In this document: one piece after another, positions 35,137-43,638 of the stretch
Layout of the letters: every line of letters starts with the position of its first letter
Numbering within the stretch: position 1 is the first letter of the stretch
NCBI GenBank assembly: GCA_036881885.1
Contig: JBAJNL010000001.1
Span: 1 to 64,000, forward strand
Direction: 5' to 3'
Length of the DNA stretch: 64,000 nucleotides
Source: JBAJNL01 sp036881885
GTDB lineage: Bacteria; Pseudomonadota; Alphaproteobacteria; Holosporales; Hepatobacteraceae
The notes under the pieces: generated by a model
The model's database searches: none
What the model saw: the letters and a program-made list of their open reading frames with translations, nothing else
Told to the model about the DNA's origin: nothing
Program-made: the position numbers and the translations under genes

Positions 35137-36981
35137 TTAGGGTTTCTCGTACCACCAGGCATAAATTGAGGGCACAAAGATGCGCGTCAATTGCGGGTGG
35201 TGCATATGCGACCAAAAGGCCACGTGCTCGGTACCCCGATAAAAAAGAGGCGTCATAAAGTGTTGCGAGCGCAAGACACGGTCCAACAAACGCATCAGGG
35301 CCTGCTGCTCTTCTGATGTTTTCGAGTCAATAACACGGTCGCACAGCTCGTCAACCACTTTCAACGAAACGCCTGCATGATTGCGCGAGGGTACATCGGC
35401 AAAGTAGCTGCCATAATAAAGCTCTTGCTCAACGCCCGGTGACAGGCCTGTGCCATAAAAGGTGATCATCATGTCATAATCACGCTTTAAAACGCGGTCT
35501 TGATGTTGGGCGCTGTCAATCACTTGAAGGCGCAATGTAATGCCCGCTTTTTGCAAAACGCGTTTGTAAGACAAAACCAGCTTGTCAAAGCGGTTGCCGC
35601 TTAAAATCAGCGTCAGCACAAGCGGTTTGCCCGTTTTGGCATTGCGCATCAGGCCGTCTTTGTAAACCCATCCTGCCTGCTTTAAAAGGGCATGGGCTTT
35701 TCTAATGGCCGGGCGCATGCCTTTACCTTGGCTTTCAAAAACAGGATCCAAGGTGTCCATTGCGCCATCGGGCAAAGGTGACTTCAGCGTGCCAAGCAAG
35801 GTCTTTTGTGCATCGGTTAATTCATCTTCAGCTTTAAAGGGGGTGTCGGCATAATGGCTGGCACTGCGTTGCAACGCATTATAGAACAGGTTTTTGTTGA
35901 TCCAGTCAAAGTCAAACAAAAGGCCTAAGGCTTTGCGCACAAGGGGCTGGCCAAGAGGGGGGCGCTTTGAGTTATAAATCAAAAAGGCCACAACCGCGGC
36001 ATCGTTAAACGAGACCACCTGTGTTTTGACGCGGCCGTCAACCACTGCCCTGAAAGAGTAATTGTTGTGCCAGCATTGGGGGTCAGCCTCAGACCAATAA
36101 TGAATGTCGCCTGTTTTAAAGGCTTCAAAGGCGACGGTTGTCGAGCCAAAATACTCGTACGTTAAGGTGTCAAAGTTATAAAGGCCTTTTACGCAAGGCA
36201 AATCTTTGCCCCAATAGTCGGCGCGGCGCTTAAACGTAATCGCGCGCCCTGCGTCAACCGCTTTGACGGCATAAGGGCCCGAGCCCAAGAAAGGTTTCAT
36301 GCCGCGGTCAGTAAAGCCGTTTTCTTTGATGTCTTTTTCTGAAAGCACAATGCGTTGTGCAAGCACAAACGGTGCCTCGCGATCATAGGTGCCGTTGGGC
36401 AGGGGGTTAAAGGTAATCTTAACGGCATAGCGCGACAAAACGTCGATGCTTTTGATTTTTGCGGCATAGGTTTTATGGGTGGGGCCGCCTTCTTTGGCCA
36501 ATGTTTCAAACGTAAACTTAACGTCCGAGGCCAAAACGGGTGATCCATCAGCAAAACGTGCTTTGGGGTTAATGTAATAAATCACCCACGAGCGATCTTC
36601 GGCTACCTCAACATATTGGGCCAAGCGCCCATAAAGGGTGTAGGGCTCAAAGGGACATTTTTCCATCAGTGTATCATAGGGAAGATAGTGATAGCGGCCC
36701 ACGCCCTCGGCGCAGGTGGCGCCTATCAAAAACGGATTCAGGGTGTCAAAACCATTTTTAATCACCGCAAAACGCACATCCCCACCTTTGGGTGCATCAG
36801 CGTTATAACCATCAAAGTGGGTAAAGCCCTCTTGATAGTTAGGTGTGCCCCGCATGGCGATGGCATGCACTTTTTTTGTGGGTTTATCTGCAGCATCAGC
36901 GTACAAAGATTGAAAACCGAGTACAAAAAGTACGCAAGGCAAGATTGCCTTCATCAGTGAGGGGTATTTTTGAAACAACAT
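35137..36981 (-). CDS. Periplasmic solute-binding protein, family 5 (YejA-like oligopeptide)
   Basis: This 614-residue protein has a signal peptide (MKAILPCVLFVLGFQSLYADA, starting at the internal Met10). The family-5 binding fold is recognisable from HAIAMRGTPNYQEGFTHFDG, NADAPKGGDVRFAVIKNGFDTLNP, FADGSPVLASDVKFTFETL and GSGPYAVKAVDAGR. This phrase set resembles YejA, the binding protein of the YejABEF importer for peptides and microcin C. It would deliver peptides to an inner-membrane ABC transporter; the permease and ATPase genes are not in the window, so it is an orphan locally. The start may be 36981 or 36954. It diverges from the ABC1-kinase gene at 37087. Confidence 0.9.
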   Translation of the reverse strand: MLFQKYPSLMKAILPCVLFVLGFQSLYADAADKPTKKVHAIAMRGTPNYQEGFTHFDGYNADAPKGGDVRFAVIKNGFDTLNPFLIGATCAEGVGRYHYLPYDTLMEKCPFEPYTLYGRLAQYVEVAEDRSWVIYYINPKARFADGSPVLASDVKFTFETLAKEGGPTHKTYAAKIKSIDVLSRYAVKITFNPLPNGTYDREAPFVLAQRIVLSEKDIKENGFTDRGMKPFLGSGPYAVKAVDAGRAITFKRRADYWGKDLPCVKGLYNFDTLTYEYFGSTTVAFEAFKTGDIHYWSEADPQCWHNNYSFRAVVDGRVKTQVVSFNDAAVVAFLIYNSKRPPLGQPLVRKALGLLFDFDWINKNLFYNALQRSASHYADTPFKAEDELTDAQKTLLGTLKSPLPDGAMDTLDPVFESQGKGMRPAIRKAHALLKQAGWVYKDGLMRNAKTGKPLVLTLILSGNRFDKLVLSYKRVLQKAGITLRLQVIDSAQHQDRVLKRDYDMMITFYGTGLSPGVEQELYYGSYFADVPSRNHAGVSLKVVDELCDRVIDSKTSEEQQALMRLLDRVLRSQHFMTPLFYRGTEHVAFWSHMHHPQLTRIFVPSIYAWWYEKP

Positions 36982-37086
36982 GTTGAACCTTTAAGGACGT
37001 CAAGAAGCTAGGATTCAAACCTTTAGGCGCTTCTCTTTTGTTTTTATTGTGGTTACCATAGTCCCCATGGCCAGTGCAAGCACACG

Positions 37087-38427
37087 ATGACAAAGTCAAA
37101 GAAAACAACCACAAACGAAGATGTTCCGACGGCAAATCTAAGACGCACGTTAAAAACCGCAGGCGTTTTTGGAAAAATTTTCCTTAAAGGTCTTGAAGAG
37201 CGTTTAGGCAAAGAGCCCGATCATCAAAAGCTGGCAGAGGCGTTGACAAAAGATTTGGGCGCCTTTAAAGGTCCCTTGATGAAAATAGGGCAAATTTTGG
37301 CAACAGTGCCAGGGATGTTGCCGCCGGCCTATGCCGAGGCCTTTTTGACCCTTAGCAACCAGGCACCACCCATGGGCCCTTTGTTTATGAAGCGCAGAAT
37401 GGCGGCTGAATTAGGCGCTGACTGGCAAGCAAAGTTTAAAACGTTTGATCCAAAGCCGACGTTTGCCGCCTCGCTTGGACAAATTCACAAAGCACAAACG
37501 CTAAAGGGTGAAGCGGTGGCCGTTAAGCTGCAGTACCCGCACATGGAAGAGGTGATTGCAACGGATCTGCGTCACCTGGCTTTTTTGTGCCGCCTTTACG
37601 AACGTTTTGGCAAAGCCCTTTTCACCCAAAACCTGCAGGCCGAGCTGAAGGATCGTCTGTATGAAGAGCTTGACTATGCGCAAGAGGCGCGCCACACCAC
37701 GTGGTTTCAAGCGGCCCTTGAAGACGAAGAGGGCGTTTTGGTACCGTCGGTTTACCCAAGCCTTTCAACAAAGCGTCTTTTAACGCTGTCTTGGCTTGAG
37801 GGTGTGCCGCTTTTGCAGTTTCAAAAAGCCTCGCAACCGGTGCGCGAAAAGCTGGGGCGCAGGCTTTTTCGGGCTTGGTGGCGCCCTTTTTATCAGCTGG
37901 GTTTGCTGCATGGCGACCCACACCTTGGCAACTACACCGTTTGCCACAAAACCCATGCGATCAATCTTTTGGACTTTGGCTGTGTGCGCGTGTTTGCGCC
38001 GCGCGTGATCGAAGGCATCTTGCTTTTGTTCAAGGGCCTGCAGCAAAAAGATGATGCACTGATGCACAAAGCCTATACAAAAATTGGCTTTCAAAAGCTG
38101 TCGCCTGCCTTAATGAAAGCGCTTAATTTGTGGGCTGGTTTTTTATATGCGCCGCTTTTGGATGATACAAAGCGTCCCCTGATGCATGATATCAGCGGTG
38201 ACGAGGGGCGCGCGGTGGCGCTTGAGGTGCACCAGATTTTGCGTGCCGAAGGCGGCGTGATGCCCCCCCGAGAGTTTGTGTTTCTAGATCGGGCTGCGGT
38301 GGGCATTGGATCAGCCCTCACACGCCTTGGCGTGCAGCTTAACTGGCACAGGCTTTTTCTTGACTTAACCCAAGGCTTTCACGCCAAAACCATGCAAGAA
38401 AAACAAAAGCAACTCTTAAACCTCTAG
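37087..38427 (+). CDS. ABC1/AarF (UbiB-like) atypical kinase
   Basis: The product has 446 residues without an N-terminal signal. It carries UbiB-family signatures: the KxGQ-type motif LMKIGQILAT, the Ala-rich loop FAASLGQIHKAQ that replaces the P-loop, the catalytic HGDPHLGN and the metal-binding DFG (LLDFGCVRVF). The family supports ubiquinone biosynthesis or lipid homeostasis. True UbiB has C-terminal transmembrane segments, which are not evident here; this looks more like the shorter soluble AarF-type subgroup common in Rhodospirillales-like bacteria. The gene begins 105 bases from the divergent binding-protein gene. Confidence 0.88.
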   Translation: MTKSKKTTTNEDVPTANLRRTLKTAGVFGKIFLKGLEERLGKEPDHQKLAEALTKDLGAFKGPLMKIGQILATVPGMLPPAYAEAFLTLSNQAPPMGPLFMKRRMAAELGADWQAKFKTFDPKPTFAASLGQIHKAQTLKGEAVAVKLQYPHMEEVIATDLRHLAFLCRLYERFGKALFTQNLQAELKDRLYEELDYAQEARHTTWFQAALEDEEGVLVPSVYPSLSTKRLLTLSWLEGVPLLQFQKASQPVREKLGRRLFRAWWRPFYQLGLLHGDPHLGNYTVCHKTHAINLLDFGCVRVFAPRVIEGILLLFKGLQQKDDALMHKAYTKIGFQKLSPALMKALNLWAGFLYAPLLDDTKRPLMHDISGDEGRAVALEVHQILRAEGGVMPPREFVFLDRAAVGIGSALTRLGVQLNWHRLFLDLTQGFHAKTMQEKQKQLLNL

Positions 38428-38538
38428 TGTTTTGTACAATTTTTTTAGAATAGTTGTTAAGTATTTGTTATTCTTGACTTAATGTGAAAAATAATGAATA
38501 TATTTTGACTAAATAGCCATGATGATTCAAACGGTTAA

Positions 38539-40383
38539 GTGAAAAAAATTTACAATATGGGTGTGCTGTGTTTTGCAGGCCTTTTGGGTACAACACAAAT
38601 AGGCCTTGCAACCTCTCCGCGTGCATCTGACAGCGACATTGACCATGACCTTGTAGAGGGGAGGCGCGCATCTCAGAATTCAGGCAATTCGCTGGCACCC
38701 CAGTCCTCAGCACCTTCTTCAGGGGCGCCCTTTGGTGAAATACCGCCAAACCAAGAAGTCCTTTTAGGCAGGGTGTCTTCTCTTTCAACCGGGCCATCCC
38801 AGGCAAGTGTGGCCACACAGCCTGACAGCCCACCCCTTGCACAGGCTCAATTGAAAATCACGCCTACCAAGCGCCAAAGAGACGGTTCTTCCGAGAAAGA
38901 CAAAGCCATGACGCCGTCGCGCAAAAAAAGGCGTACTAAAGAGGAAAACGCCGAAGACACGGCGACAAGCGCCGAGGTGCAGGAAATGGCGGTTCAGCTG
39001 CGCAAACAGATTAGCGATTTTCTTTTGCAAGGCGGTGGCGGTATCCCTTTTATCGAAACGGGTGTTTTGGTTGAGGCTGTGATGAATGGTGGGCTAAGGC
39101 CCAGCAGTCATCAACAGCCAATCACAGATGACGAGGCGATGTGTTACACACACGAGGAAGGGATGCATTTTAATGCATTGAAAGCCATAACGCCTCGGAT
39201 GTGGTGTGAGCTTTTGTCCAAAACAACACTGGTTATTAGCGGCAGCGGGACGGTACATCAGCCTGTGTTTAATCTTTCTTTTTTAAACACCTTGTGTCTT
39301 GTAAACTGTTCTGTGGTGAAAGAGCTTCCCGCCGCACCGCATCTTAAAACATTGGTGTTACATGGGTGCACGGTCATCCCACCCATTCAAGATCAGCCAG
39401 GGCTTAAAACGCTGGATATTGCATCAGACACAACGAATGGCCAAATTCCAACCCTTAACAACTTGCCGTCTTTGGAAAGTCTTTTGCTGAAAGGGCCTGT
39501 AACCGAAAAGGGAGAACCCTTTAGCTACAGCGGTTCTCTAAAATTGCTTAACTTAACCAAGTTAGTGTTGGATTTAGAGATTGGGCGCCCACGGTTTAAC
39601 GTCATGGGCCCGTTGCCGAATCTGCAAACACTGCATATCAAAAGCGCCGATCTTACAGACTATCAAATATCAGATGGGTTGGAGCATTATACAGTCCTTA
39701 AAACACTGGTGCTTGAAAACTATTATGGGAATCTTGAGATCACACATCGGCATATTAGTCAATTGACCGTGGTGTGCTCTGATGTGTTGCTGCAGTTAGG
39801 GCAGTTGCCAAACTTGGAAAGTCTTTATCTCAGTGGTGTGGATACGCAAGATGGCTTTGAGCCCCTCATGGCACCAGAAAAGATTGGTCCTTATCCTTAT
39901 CTTAAAGAGATTGTTTTAAGGCATTGTGTTACAACCGCCACTGTGCATAAGACGCCCTACCTTAGGTGTCTGCGGGTTGAAGGGGTTAACAGCATTAAGA
40001 AGCTTCAGAACCTTCCCTCGCTTGAAAGCCTATCGTTAGATTTTCATGTGCTTTTTTCTAAATTGACTCTAAATAAGCTGCCAGCTCTTTCAAAGCTGTG
40101 TATCCATTTTCTCAAAAGACAGAATGAAGCGGTGGACGGTTTCCAACTGGCCTCTTTCGAACAAATCACAGAACCGGGCAAGCTTTTGTCTTCAGCGCTT
40201 TTCATCCAGGTAGCCCTGCCTTCATTAAAAAAGATGAATCTTACATTTGGCGCCCATAGCGAAGTCGATTTTGACACCTTAAGCGAAAAAGACCAAGCTA
40301 AAGTCGAGTTGTTACCTGTGCAAAAAATCAAGCTCCCCAAGCTTGAAACCTTCCGCGTTTACAACCTCTTGTCACGCACATAA
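38539..40383 (+). CDS. Secreted LRR protein with nuclear-localisation-like signal
   Basis: Starting at GTG 38539, the product has 614 residues. Residues 1-24 form a signal peptide (MGVLCFAGLLGTTQIGLA). Residues 25-145 are disordered and Ser/Pro/Gln rich, and contain a basic bipartite cluster: KRQR (111-114) and, 13 residues on, RKKRRTK (128-134). From about 215 to 600 there are irregular LRR units with LxxLxLxxC cores, including LKTLVLHGCTV, NLQTLHIKSADL, NLESLYLSGVD and SLESLSLDF. No catalytic motif is seen. The layout (export signal, NLS-like signal, protein-binding repeats) would suit a nucleomodulin, but delivery to a host nucleus is inference. TTGACTTAATGTG at about 38474 may be part of the promoter. 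Confidence 0.75.
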   Translation: MKKIYNMGVLCFAGLLGTTQIGLATSPRASDSDIDHDLVEGRRASQNSGNSLAPQSSAPSSGAPFGEIPPNQEVLLGRVSSLSTGPSQASVATQPDSPPLAQAQLKITPTKRQRDGSSEKDKAMTPSRKKRRTKEENAEDTATSAEVQEMAVQLRKQISDFLLQGGGGIPFIETGVLVEAVMNGGLRPSSHQQPITDDEAMCYTHEEGMHFNALKAITPRMWCELLSKTTLVISGSGTVHQPVFNLSFLNTLCLVNCSVVKELPAAPHLKTLVLHGCTVIPPIQDQPGLKTLDIASDTTNGQIPTLNNLPSLESLLLKGPVTEKGEPFSYSGSLKLLNLTKLVLDLEIGRPRFNVMGPLPNLQTLHIKSADLTDYQISDGLEHYTVLKTLVLENYYGNLEITHRHISQLTVVCSDVLLQLGQLPNLESLYLSGVDTQDGFEPLMAPEKIGPYPYLKEIVLRHCVTTATVHKTPYLRCLRVEGVNSIKKLQNLPSLESLSLDFHVLFSKLTLNKLPALSKLCIHFLKRQNEAVDGFQLASFEQITEPGKLLSSALFIQVALPSLKKMNLTFGAHSEVDFDTLSEKDQAKVELLPVQKIKLPKLETFRVYNLLSRT

Positions 40384-40445
40384 AGCAGCGGTTGCTTAAG
40401 CGCTTTTTTGCCGACAAGCGATACACCTAGACTTTGTCTGGCGCC

Positions 40446-41210
40446 TTAAAGCTTCCGCTTTCTTTTATATAAATTAAGCGACAGGGGCGTGCCTTTGATG
40501 TCTAAAACCGATGGAATAACCAGAGGCTGTTCACCACTGACATTATCCCACACCGCATCATCGGGTTGTCCGCCTAGCGTTTGACCGCGATCATCAATCG
40601 AAATAATTTTAGACCCCTTAAACAAAGACAGATCCGGATAATGATCGCAGCAAAGGCATGAAAGCAGCAAAACCTTACGCTTGGGATGCGCTTCTATGGC
40701 GCTGTGCATGTCCAGAGGTACAATGTCTGTATAGTGTATGTTGGGGACGGTGATATCGGTTGCAAGAACATCAACGCCTTTCTTCTTCAAAAGGCCCTCT
40801 AACAAACCACCGCCGCAGCCCACCGAAAGCATTTTATCACGGCCAATAAAGCGGACGATAGCCTTCAAGTCTTGTGTGCTTGGGCACACGCCACCGTATG
40901 TGTGACTTAAAGATGCGCTAAGGCGCCTGTTATAAAGCGTTCTTGCATTGTGCATTGTTGGCGTGTCATAGCTTGACGTGATTGAGTTAATTTGATGTTG
41001 CTGCTGCAGGGCGCTTTGAAAGCCTTGGTAATGCTGCATAATAGGGCGCGTCGGCAACGGCACTTCAAAGCCGGCTGGCCTGCCAGAAGCAGACACAAGC
41101 GGCTGCGTGTGATCCTCGAGTCTGCTGAACTTAGACTGCGTTTCGCCTCCACAACAGACAAAGCTAAAAGCTTGCGGCACCACACACATGATGAATATTT
41201 TTTTTTTCAT
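40446..41210 (-). CDS. Exported protein with methyltransferase-like core (paralogue of 41717-42520)
   Basis: From ATG 41210 the product has 254 residues with an N-terminal export signal (MKKKIFIMCVVPQAFSFVCC), possibly a lipoprotein. Residues about 135-210 resemble a class I SAM-methyltransferase Rossmann core: MLSVGCGGGLLEGLL (the glycine loop), then DVLATDITVP (the acidic end of strand 2), and KVLLLSCLCC. The C-terminal half aligns closely with the product at 41717-42520 (LFKGSKIISIDDRGQTLGG against AFKGSRLICIDNQGNDVGF). A methyltransferase in a secreted protein of an intracellular bacterium could act on a host target. The binding loop is intact, so activity is possible. An ATG at 41243 is less likely as start. 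Confidence 0.65.
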   Translation of the reverse strand: MKKKIFIMCVVPQAFSFVCCGGETQSKFSRLEDHTQPLVSASGRPAGFEVPLPTRPIMQHYQGFQSALQQQHQINSITSSYDTPTMHNARTLYNRRLSASLSHTYGGVCPSTQDLKAIVRFIGRDKMLSVGCGGGLLEGLLKKKGVDVLATDITVPNIHYTDIVPLDMHSAIEAHPKRKVLLLSCLCCDHYPDLSLFKGSKIISIDDRGQTLGGQPDDAVWDNVSGEQPLVIPSVLDIKGTPLSLNLYKRKRKL

Positions 41211-41336
41211 AAAAAACAACCTCCACTGACTTTTTGAGATCATTTTTATTCTTTTTAGATAAAAAATGTCTATTTTTGTTTAAAAAATTGAAAACATGAT
41301 GTTTTTCAGTTTATGAAATGGGGAACCCTTCCACGT

Positions 41337-41432
41337 TGTCATGGCGAATAGCCCTTTGGGACACCGCGGCGTGCCCCTAAATCGTCATTGCGAGGAGAAA
41401 TCTTGATTTCGACGCGGCAATCTATGTGTGCG
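41337..41432 (+). repeat. Two-hairpin palindromic element, copy F (partial)
   Basis: It has a short first end (GTCATGGCGAATAG) then, after the CGGCGTGCCCCTAAATC linker, GTCATTGCGAGGAGAAATC with inner stem GAAATC/GATTTC to TCTATGTGTGCG. The right half is missing. The gap 41211-41563 otherwise holds AT-rich promoter sequence and the tRNA-Asn leader. Confidence 0.75.
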
Positions 41433-41563
41433 TCACAGTCAAGATAGCTTTAAGCGTGTTTGCGGGCAGATCTGACATAAAAAGCGCATCACGCTTGGTC
41501 AAATCAGTGTTTGGTTTTTTTGCTTGAGGGGAGGGGGGCTCTTTTGATATAAAGGGGGTGTGT

Positions 41564-41639
41564 TCCTCGGTAGCTCAGTTGGTAGAGCAAGTGGCTGTTA
41601 ACCACTGGGTCGCTGGTTCGAGTCCGGCCCGAGGAGCCA
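41564..41639 (+). tRNA. tRNA-Asn (anticodon GTT)
   Basis: It folds as a class I cloverleaf. The acceptor TCCTCGG pairs with CCGAGGA, the anticodon loop is CTGTTAA (GTT), the T loop is GGTTCGAGTCC, and CCA is encoded at 41637-41639. If the organism lacks AsnRS, this tRNA would depend on GatCAB, whose gatA is interrupted in this window. Confidence 0.96.
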
Positions 41640-41716
41640 GTTGGCCCTTTGCTGAGCTTTGTGCATGGTGACTCAAAGCGCAGGAAAGGTGTGCTATTTG
41701 AAAAATTTTTGCCTCC

Positions 41717-42520
41717 TCAACAGCGTATGCAAGATGACCTCAAGTTTTTTCTGCGATACAGGTGCAAGCGAATCGGTGGCGAATGGGATGTGCCGTGTGG
41801 CGCAAGATCTAAAAAAGACTTTAAGACAGGCCCATCGTGTGGTACCTCTTCCCATATGTTAGGGTCAGGGGTAAAACCGACATCGTTGCCCTGATTGTCA
41901 ATGCAGATAAGGCGGCTCCCCTTAAAGGCCGAGATATCAGGCATGTTCACCGGCAGAATGTTTGAGAGCAAAAGGATGTCTTTATCCGGATTGTCTTTTA
42001 AGGCCTGTTTCGGACTTTGTTCGAGCACATGGGTATAGCGCTTGGGCTTCTTTCTTTTGCAAACTCCTTTGTTGCTTTCTGTCGCAATAACATCAACGTG
42101 ATTGTTGCGCAGCATCCACGGTGTGTAGGCAGATCCAGCCTCAAGGGATAACACGCTATCTTTTTGTGAAAAAGGACTATGTTCTCTAATAAACTCAAGG
42201 ATGCGAGGAAGTGCTGGTGTGGGGTCAGCACCTTCGAATTTTTGTCTAAGGGTAAGATATTCCTTGTCTTGGATAAAGGAACCAAGGCCTGGATATGAGG
42301 TGTCGTAAGCCTTGGCATTGTTGAAGGACACTTCAAAGTCTTGGGGGTAAGCAATAGGGTTTGCATTCGCTTCTAGTCTTTGCGGGGTCAGTGTCTTGGA
42401 CGAATCCCCTGATAAAAGATGTTCTTTTTCTATATTGGCTTTAGAAGCGCCCCCACCAGCATAGCATCCAAAGTTACCTACCTGCTGCAAGATACACAGC
42501 AACACAATTGTTTTTTTCAT
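41717..42520 (-). CDS. Exported protein, degenerate methyltransferase-like paralogue
   Basis: The product has 267 residues with a signal peptide (MKKTIVLLCILQQVGNFGCYAGG), perhaps a lipoprotein. The core aligns with the 40446-41210 product, with DSVLSLEAGSAYTPWML replacing the glycine loop and DVIATESNKG as strand-2 equivalent. The GCGGG loop has become EAGSAYT, so SAM binding is doubtful and the pair may illustrate an active and an inactive form. The region carries a basic cluster (KRKKPKRY). The C-terminus (LHLYRRKNLRSSCIRC) is basic like that of its paralogue (LNLYKRKRKL). It lies just past tRNA-Asn, on the opposite strand. The shared end supports a recent duplication that now flanks the tRNA. 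Confidence 0.65.
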   Translation of the reverse strand: MKKTIVLLCILQQVGNFGCYAGGGASKANIEKEHLLSGDSSKTLTPQRLEANANPIAYPQDFEVSFNNAKAYDTSYPGLGSFIQDKEYLTLRQKFEGADPTPALPRILEFIREHSPFSQKDSVLSLEAGSAYTPWMLRNNHVDVIATESNKGVCKRKKPKRYTHVLEQSPKQALKDNPDKDILLLSNILPVNMPDISAFKGSRLICIDNQGNDVGFTPDPNIWEEVPHDGPVLKSFLDLAPHGTSHSPPIRLHLYRRKNLRSSCIRC

Positions 42521-42741
42521 GTCTATCTACCCCTGTTGATTCAGAACAAACCACGCCATCACGCGCAAGTAGAAAGGCTGATATATTCTAAATATAAAAA
42601 AACCCTTAAAGGATATAAATCTAAATAATGGTATTTATTTTTATCTATAATATACAATAGCAAGGTGTTTGACGTGCGATCACACGTGTGGGCTGTGTGC
42701 AACGGCGCACAACATAACACTTAAAACCTTAAGTGCGATGT
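42521..42741. other. AT-rich gap without genes
   Basis: These 221 bases carry the upstream region of the gene at 41717-42520. No repeat copy or coding frame stands out. Confidence 0.4.
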
Positions 42742-42894
42742 TCAGCTTTCGGTGTAAAAGGGGATGTGGCTGCGGTCTTTGTCATCAAACTTGGCGCGGT
42801 GAGACGACACCATGCACACATGATCGCCGTATAAATCTGCAGGAATCGCCTTTGCAGCATTAATGGGGTCGCAGTCGTCACCCAAAGCCGGTGG
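42742..42894 (-). pseudogene. In-frame remnant past the TGA of the 42895-43491 gene
   Basis: The minus-strand frame of 42895-43491 continues open for about 50 codons after its TGA to a second TGA at 42742-42744. The translation (for instance GDDCDPINAAKAIP and HRAKFDDKDRSHIPFY) has the normal codon use of a real gene and no other stop. It does not look like the LRR family. It may be the 3' end of a different gene, joined by deletion, or the true C-terminus cut off by a nonsense change. I do not recognise the family. Confidence 0.4.
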
Positions 42895-43491
42895 TCAGCA
42901 TCGCGCAGGCCGCCTCTGAAAAATGCTCTTGTGGCCACAAAAAGCAAACCTCGGGTAGACGTTCTTTAAGATCAGGTCATACGACCACACATGCAAACGG
43001 CGCAACCTGTGTGCCTTTAAAGGGCGCAGTGGCCTTGCGCTGTCGCCCAGATGTAAAAGTTTGACCGCCTTTGGGTGAGGGGGTATCGGCAAACCACAAA
43101 GGTCAAGTCTGCCCGCGATCTGAAGCGCCTGAAGGTAGACACATTCCTCAACCAGTGCCTTTTGCTGCGCACCTGTGTTGTCATTAAGATACACGCACGC
43201 ATATAAGGCATTGGTGTTTGGCGTTGTGCCCACCACAATCTCGTTTTTTTGGTGGCACGGCAGGTCAGAAAAAAAGTTCATCTGAACCTCAAGGTGCCGC
43301 CTTTGCACCACCTTTCTGGGCCTGGCTTTTGGTTTTTTGGGCGCGTCCTTTGTGGGTGGTTTTTTGGCGGCGGCTTTGACCGGCGCGGCGCAGGCTTGGG
43401 GCGTTTCATCAGGATTGTTGTCACCGGGGCCAACGGCGCGAAGGGTGGCAGGCAAAATCAAAGCCAGAAGTGCGGTGTAGAAAAACTTCAT
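42895..43491 (-). CDS. Secreted protein, short relative of the LRR-like family, possibly truncated
   Basis: The product has 198 residues with a signal peptide (FFYTALLALILPATLRA). A very basic segment follows (residues about 36-66), including KKPPTKDAPKKPKARPRK and VVQRRH. This matches the AAPRKVVSRPE segment of the secreted LRR protein at 16687-17835, with similar surrounding layout. The rest has two or three weak LRR-like units (YLQALQIAGRLDL, HRLRRLHVW). It ends abruptly at GHKSIFQRRPARC, much shorter than its 382-residue relative, so it is probably a truncated copy. The basic segment could act as a nuclear signal or bind nucleic acid; that is a guess. It diverges from 43639-44967. Confidence 0.6.
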   Translation of the reverse strand: MKFFYTALLALILPATLRAVGPGDNNPDETPQACAAPVKAAAKKPPTKDAPKKPKARPRKVVQRRHLEVQMNFFSDLPCHQKNEIVVGTTPNTNALYACVYLNDNTGAQQKALVEECVYLQALQIAGRLDLCGLPIPPHPKAVKLLHLGDSARPLRPLKAHRLRRLHVWSYDLILKNVYPRFAFCGHKSIFQRRPARC

Positions 43492-43548
43492 TTTTCAGAA
43501 AGATATCAAAACTCTAAACGATAATAGACTGATTTATAAGTAGCTTTT

Positions 43549-43568
43549 TGTCAATATGTTTTTTGACA
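43549..43568. promoter_or_regulatory. Back-to-back TTGACA boxes between two secreted-protein genes
   Basis: Minus-strand TTGACA (43549-43554) faces 42895-43491, and plus-strand TTGACA (43563-43568) faces 43639-44967, with an AT-rich surround. Their -10 boxes are weak (TATAAA-like sequences are not at ideal spacing). The arrangement suggests divergent, sigma-70-type promoters with shared control. Confidence 0.4.
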
Positions 43569-43638
43569 TTTGATTTGTTGATTTAAAATTATTTTTATGG
43601 CAAGTTTATGTAAAAATGCTAGTAGTTGGTGATTTTGT

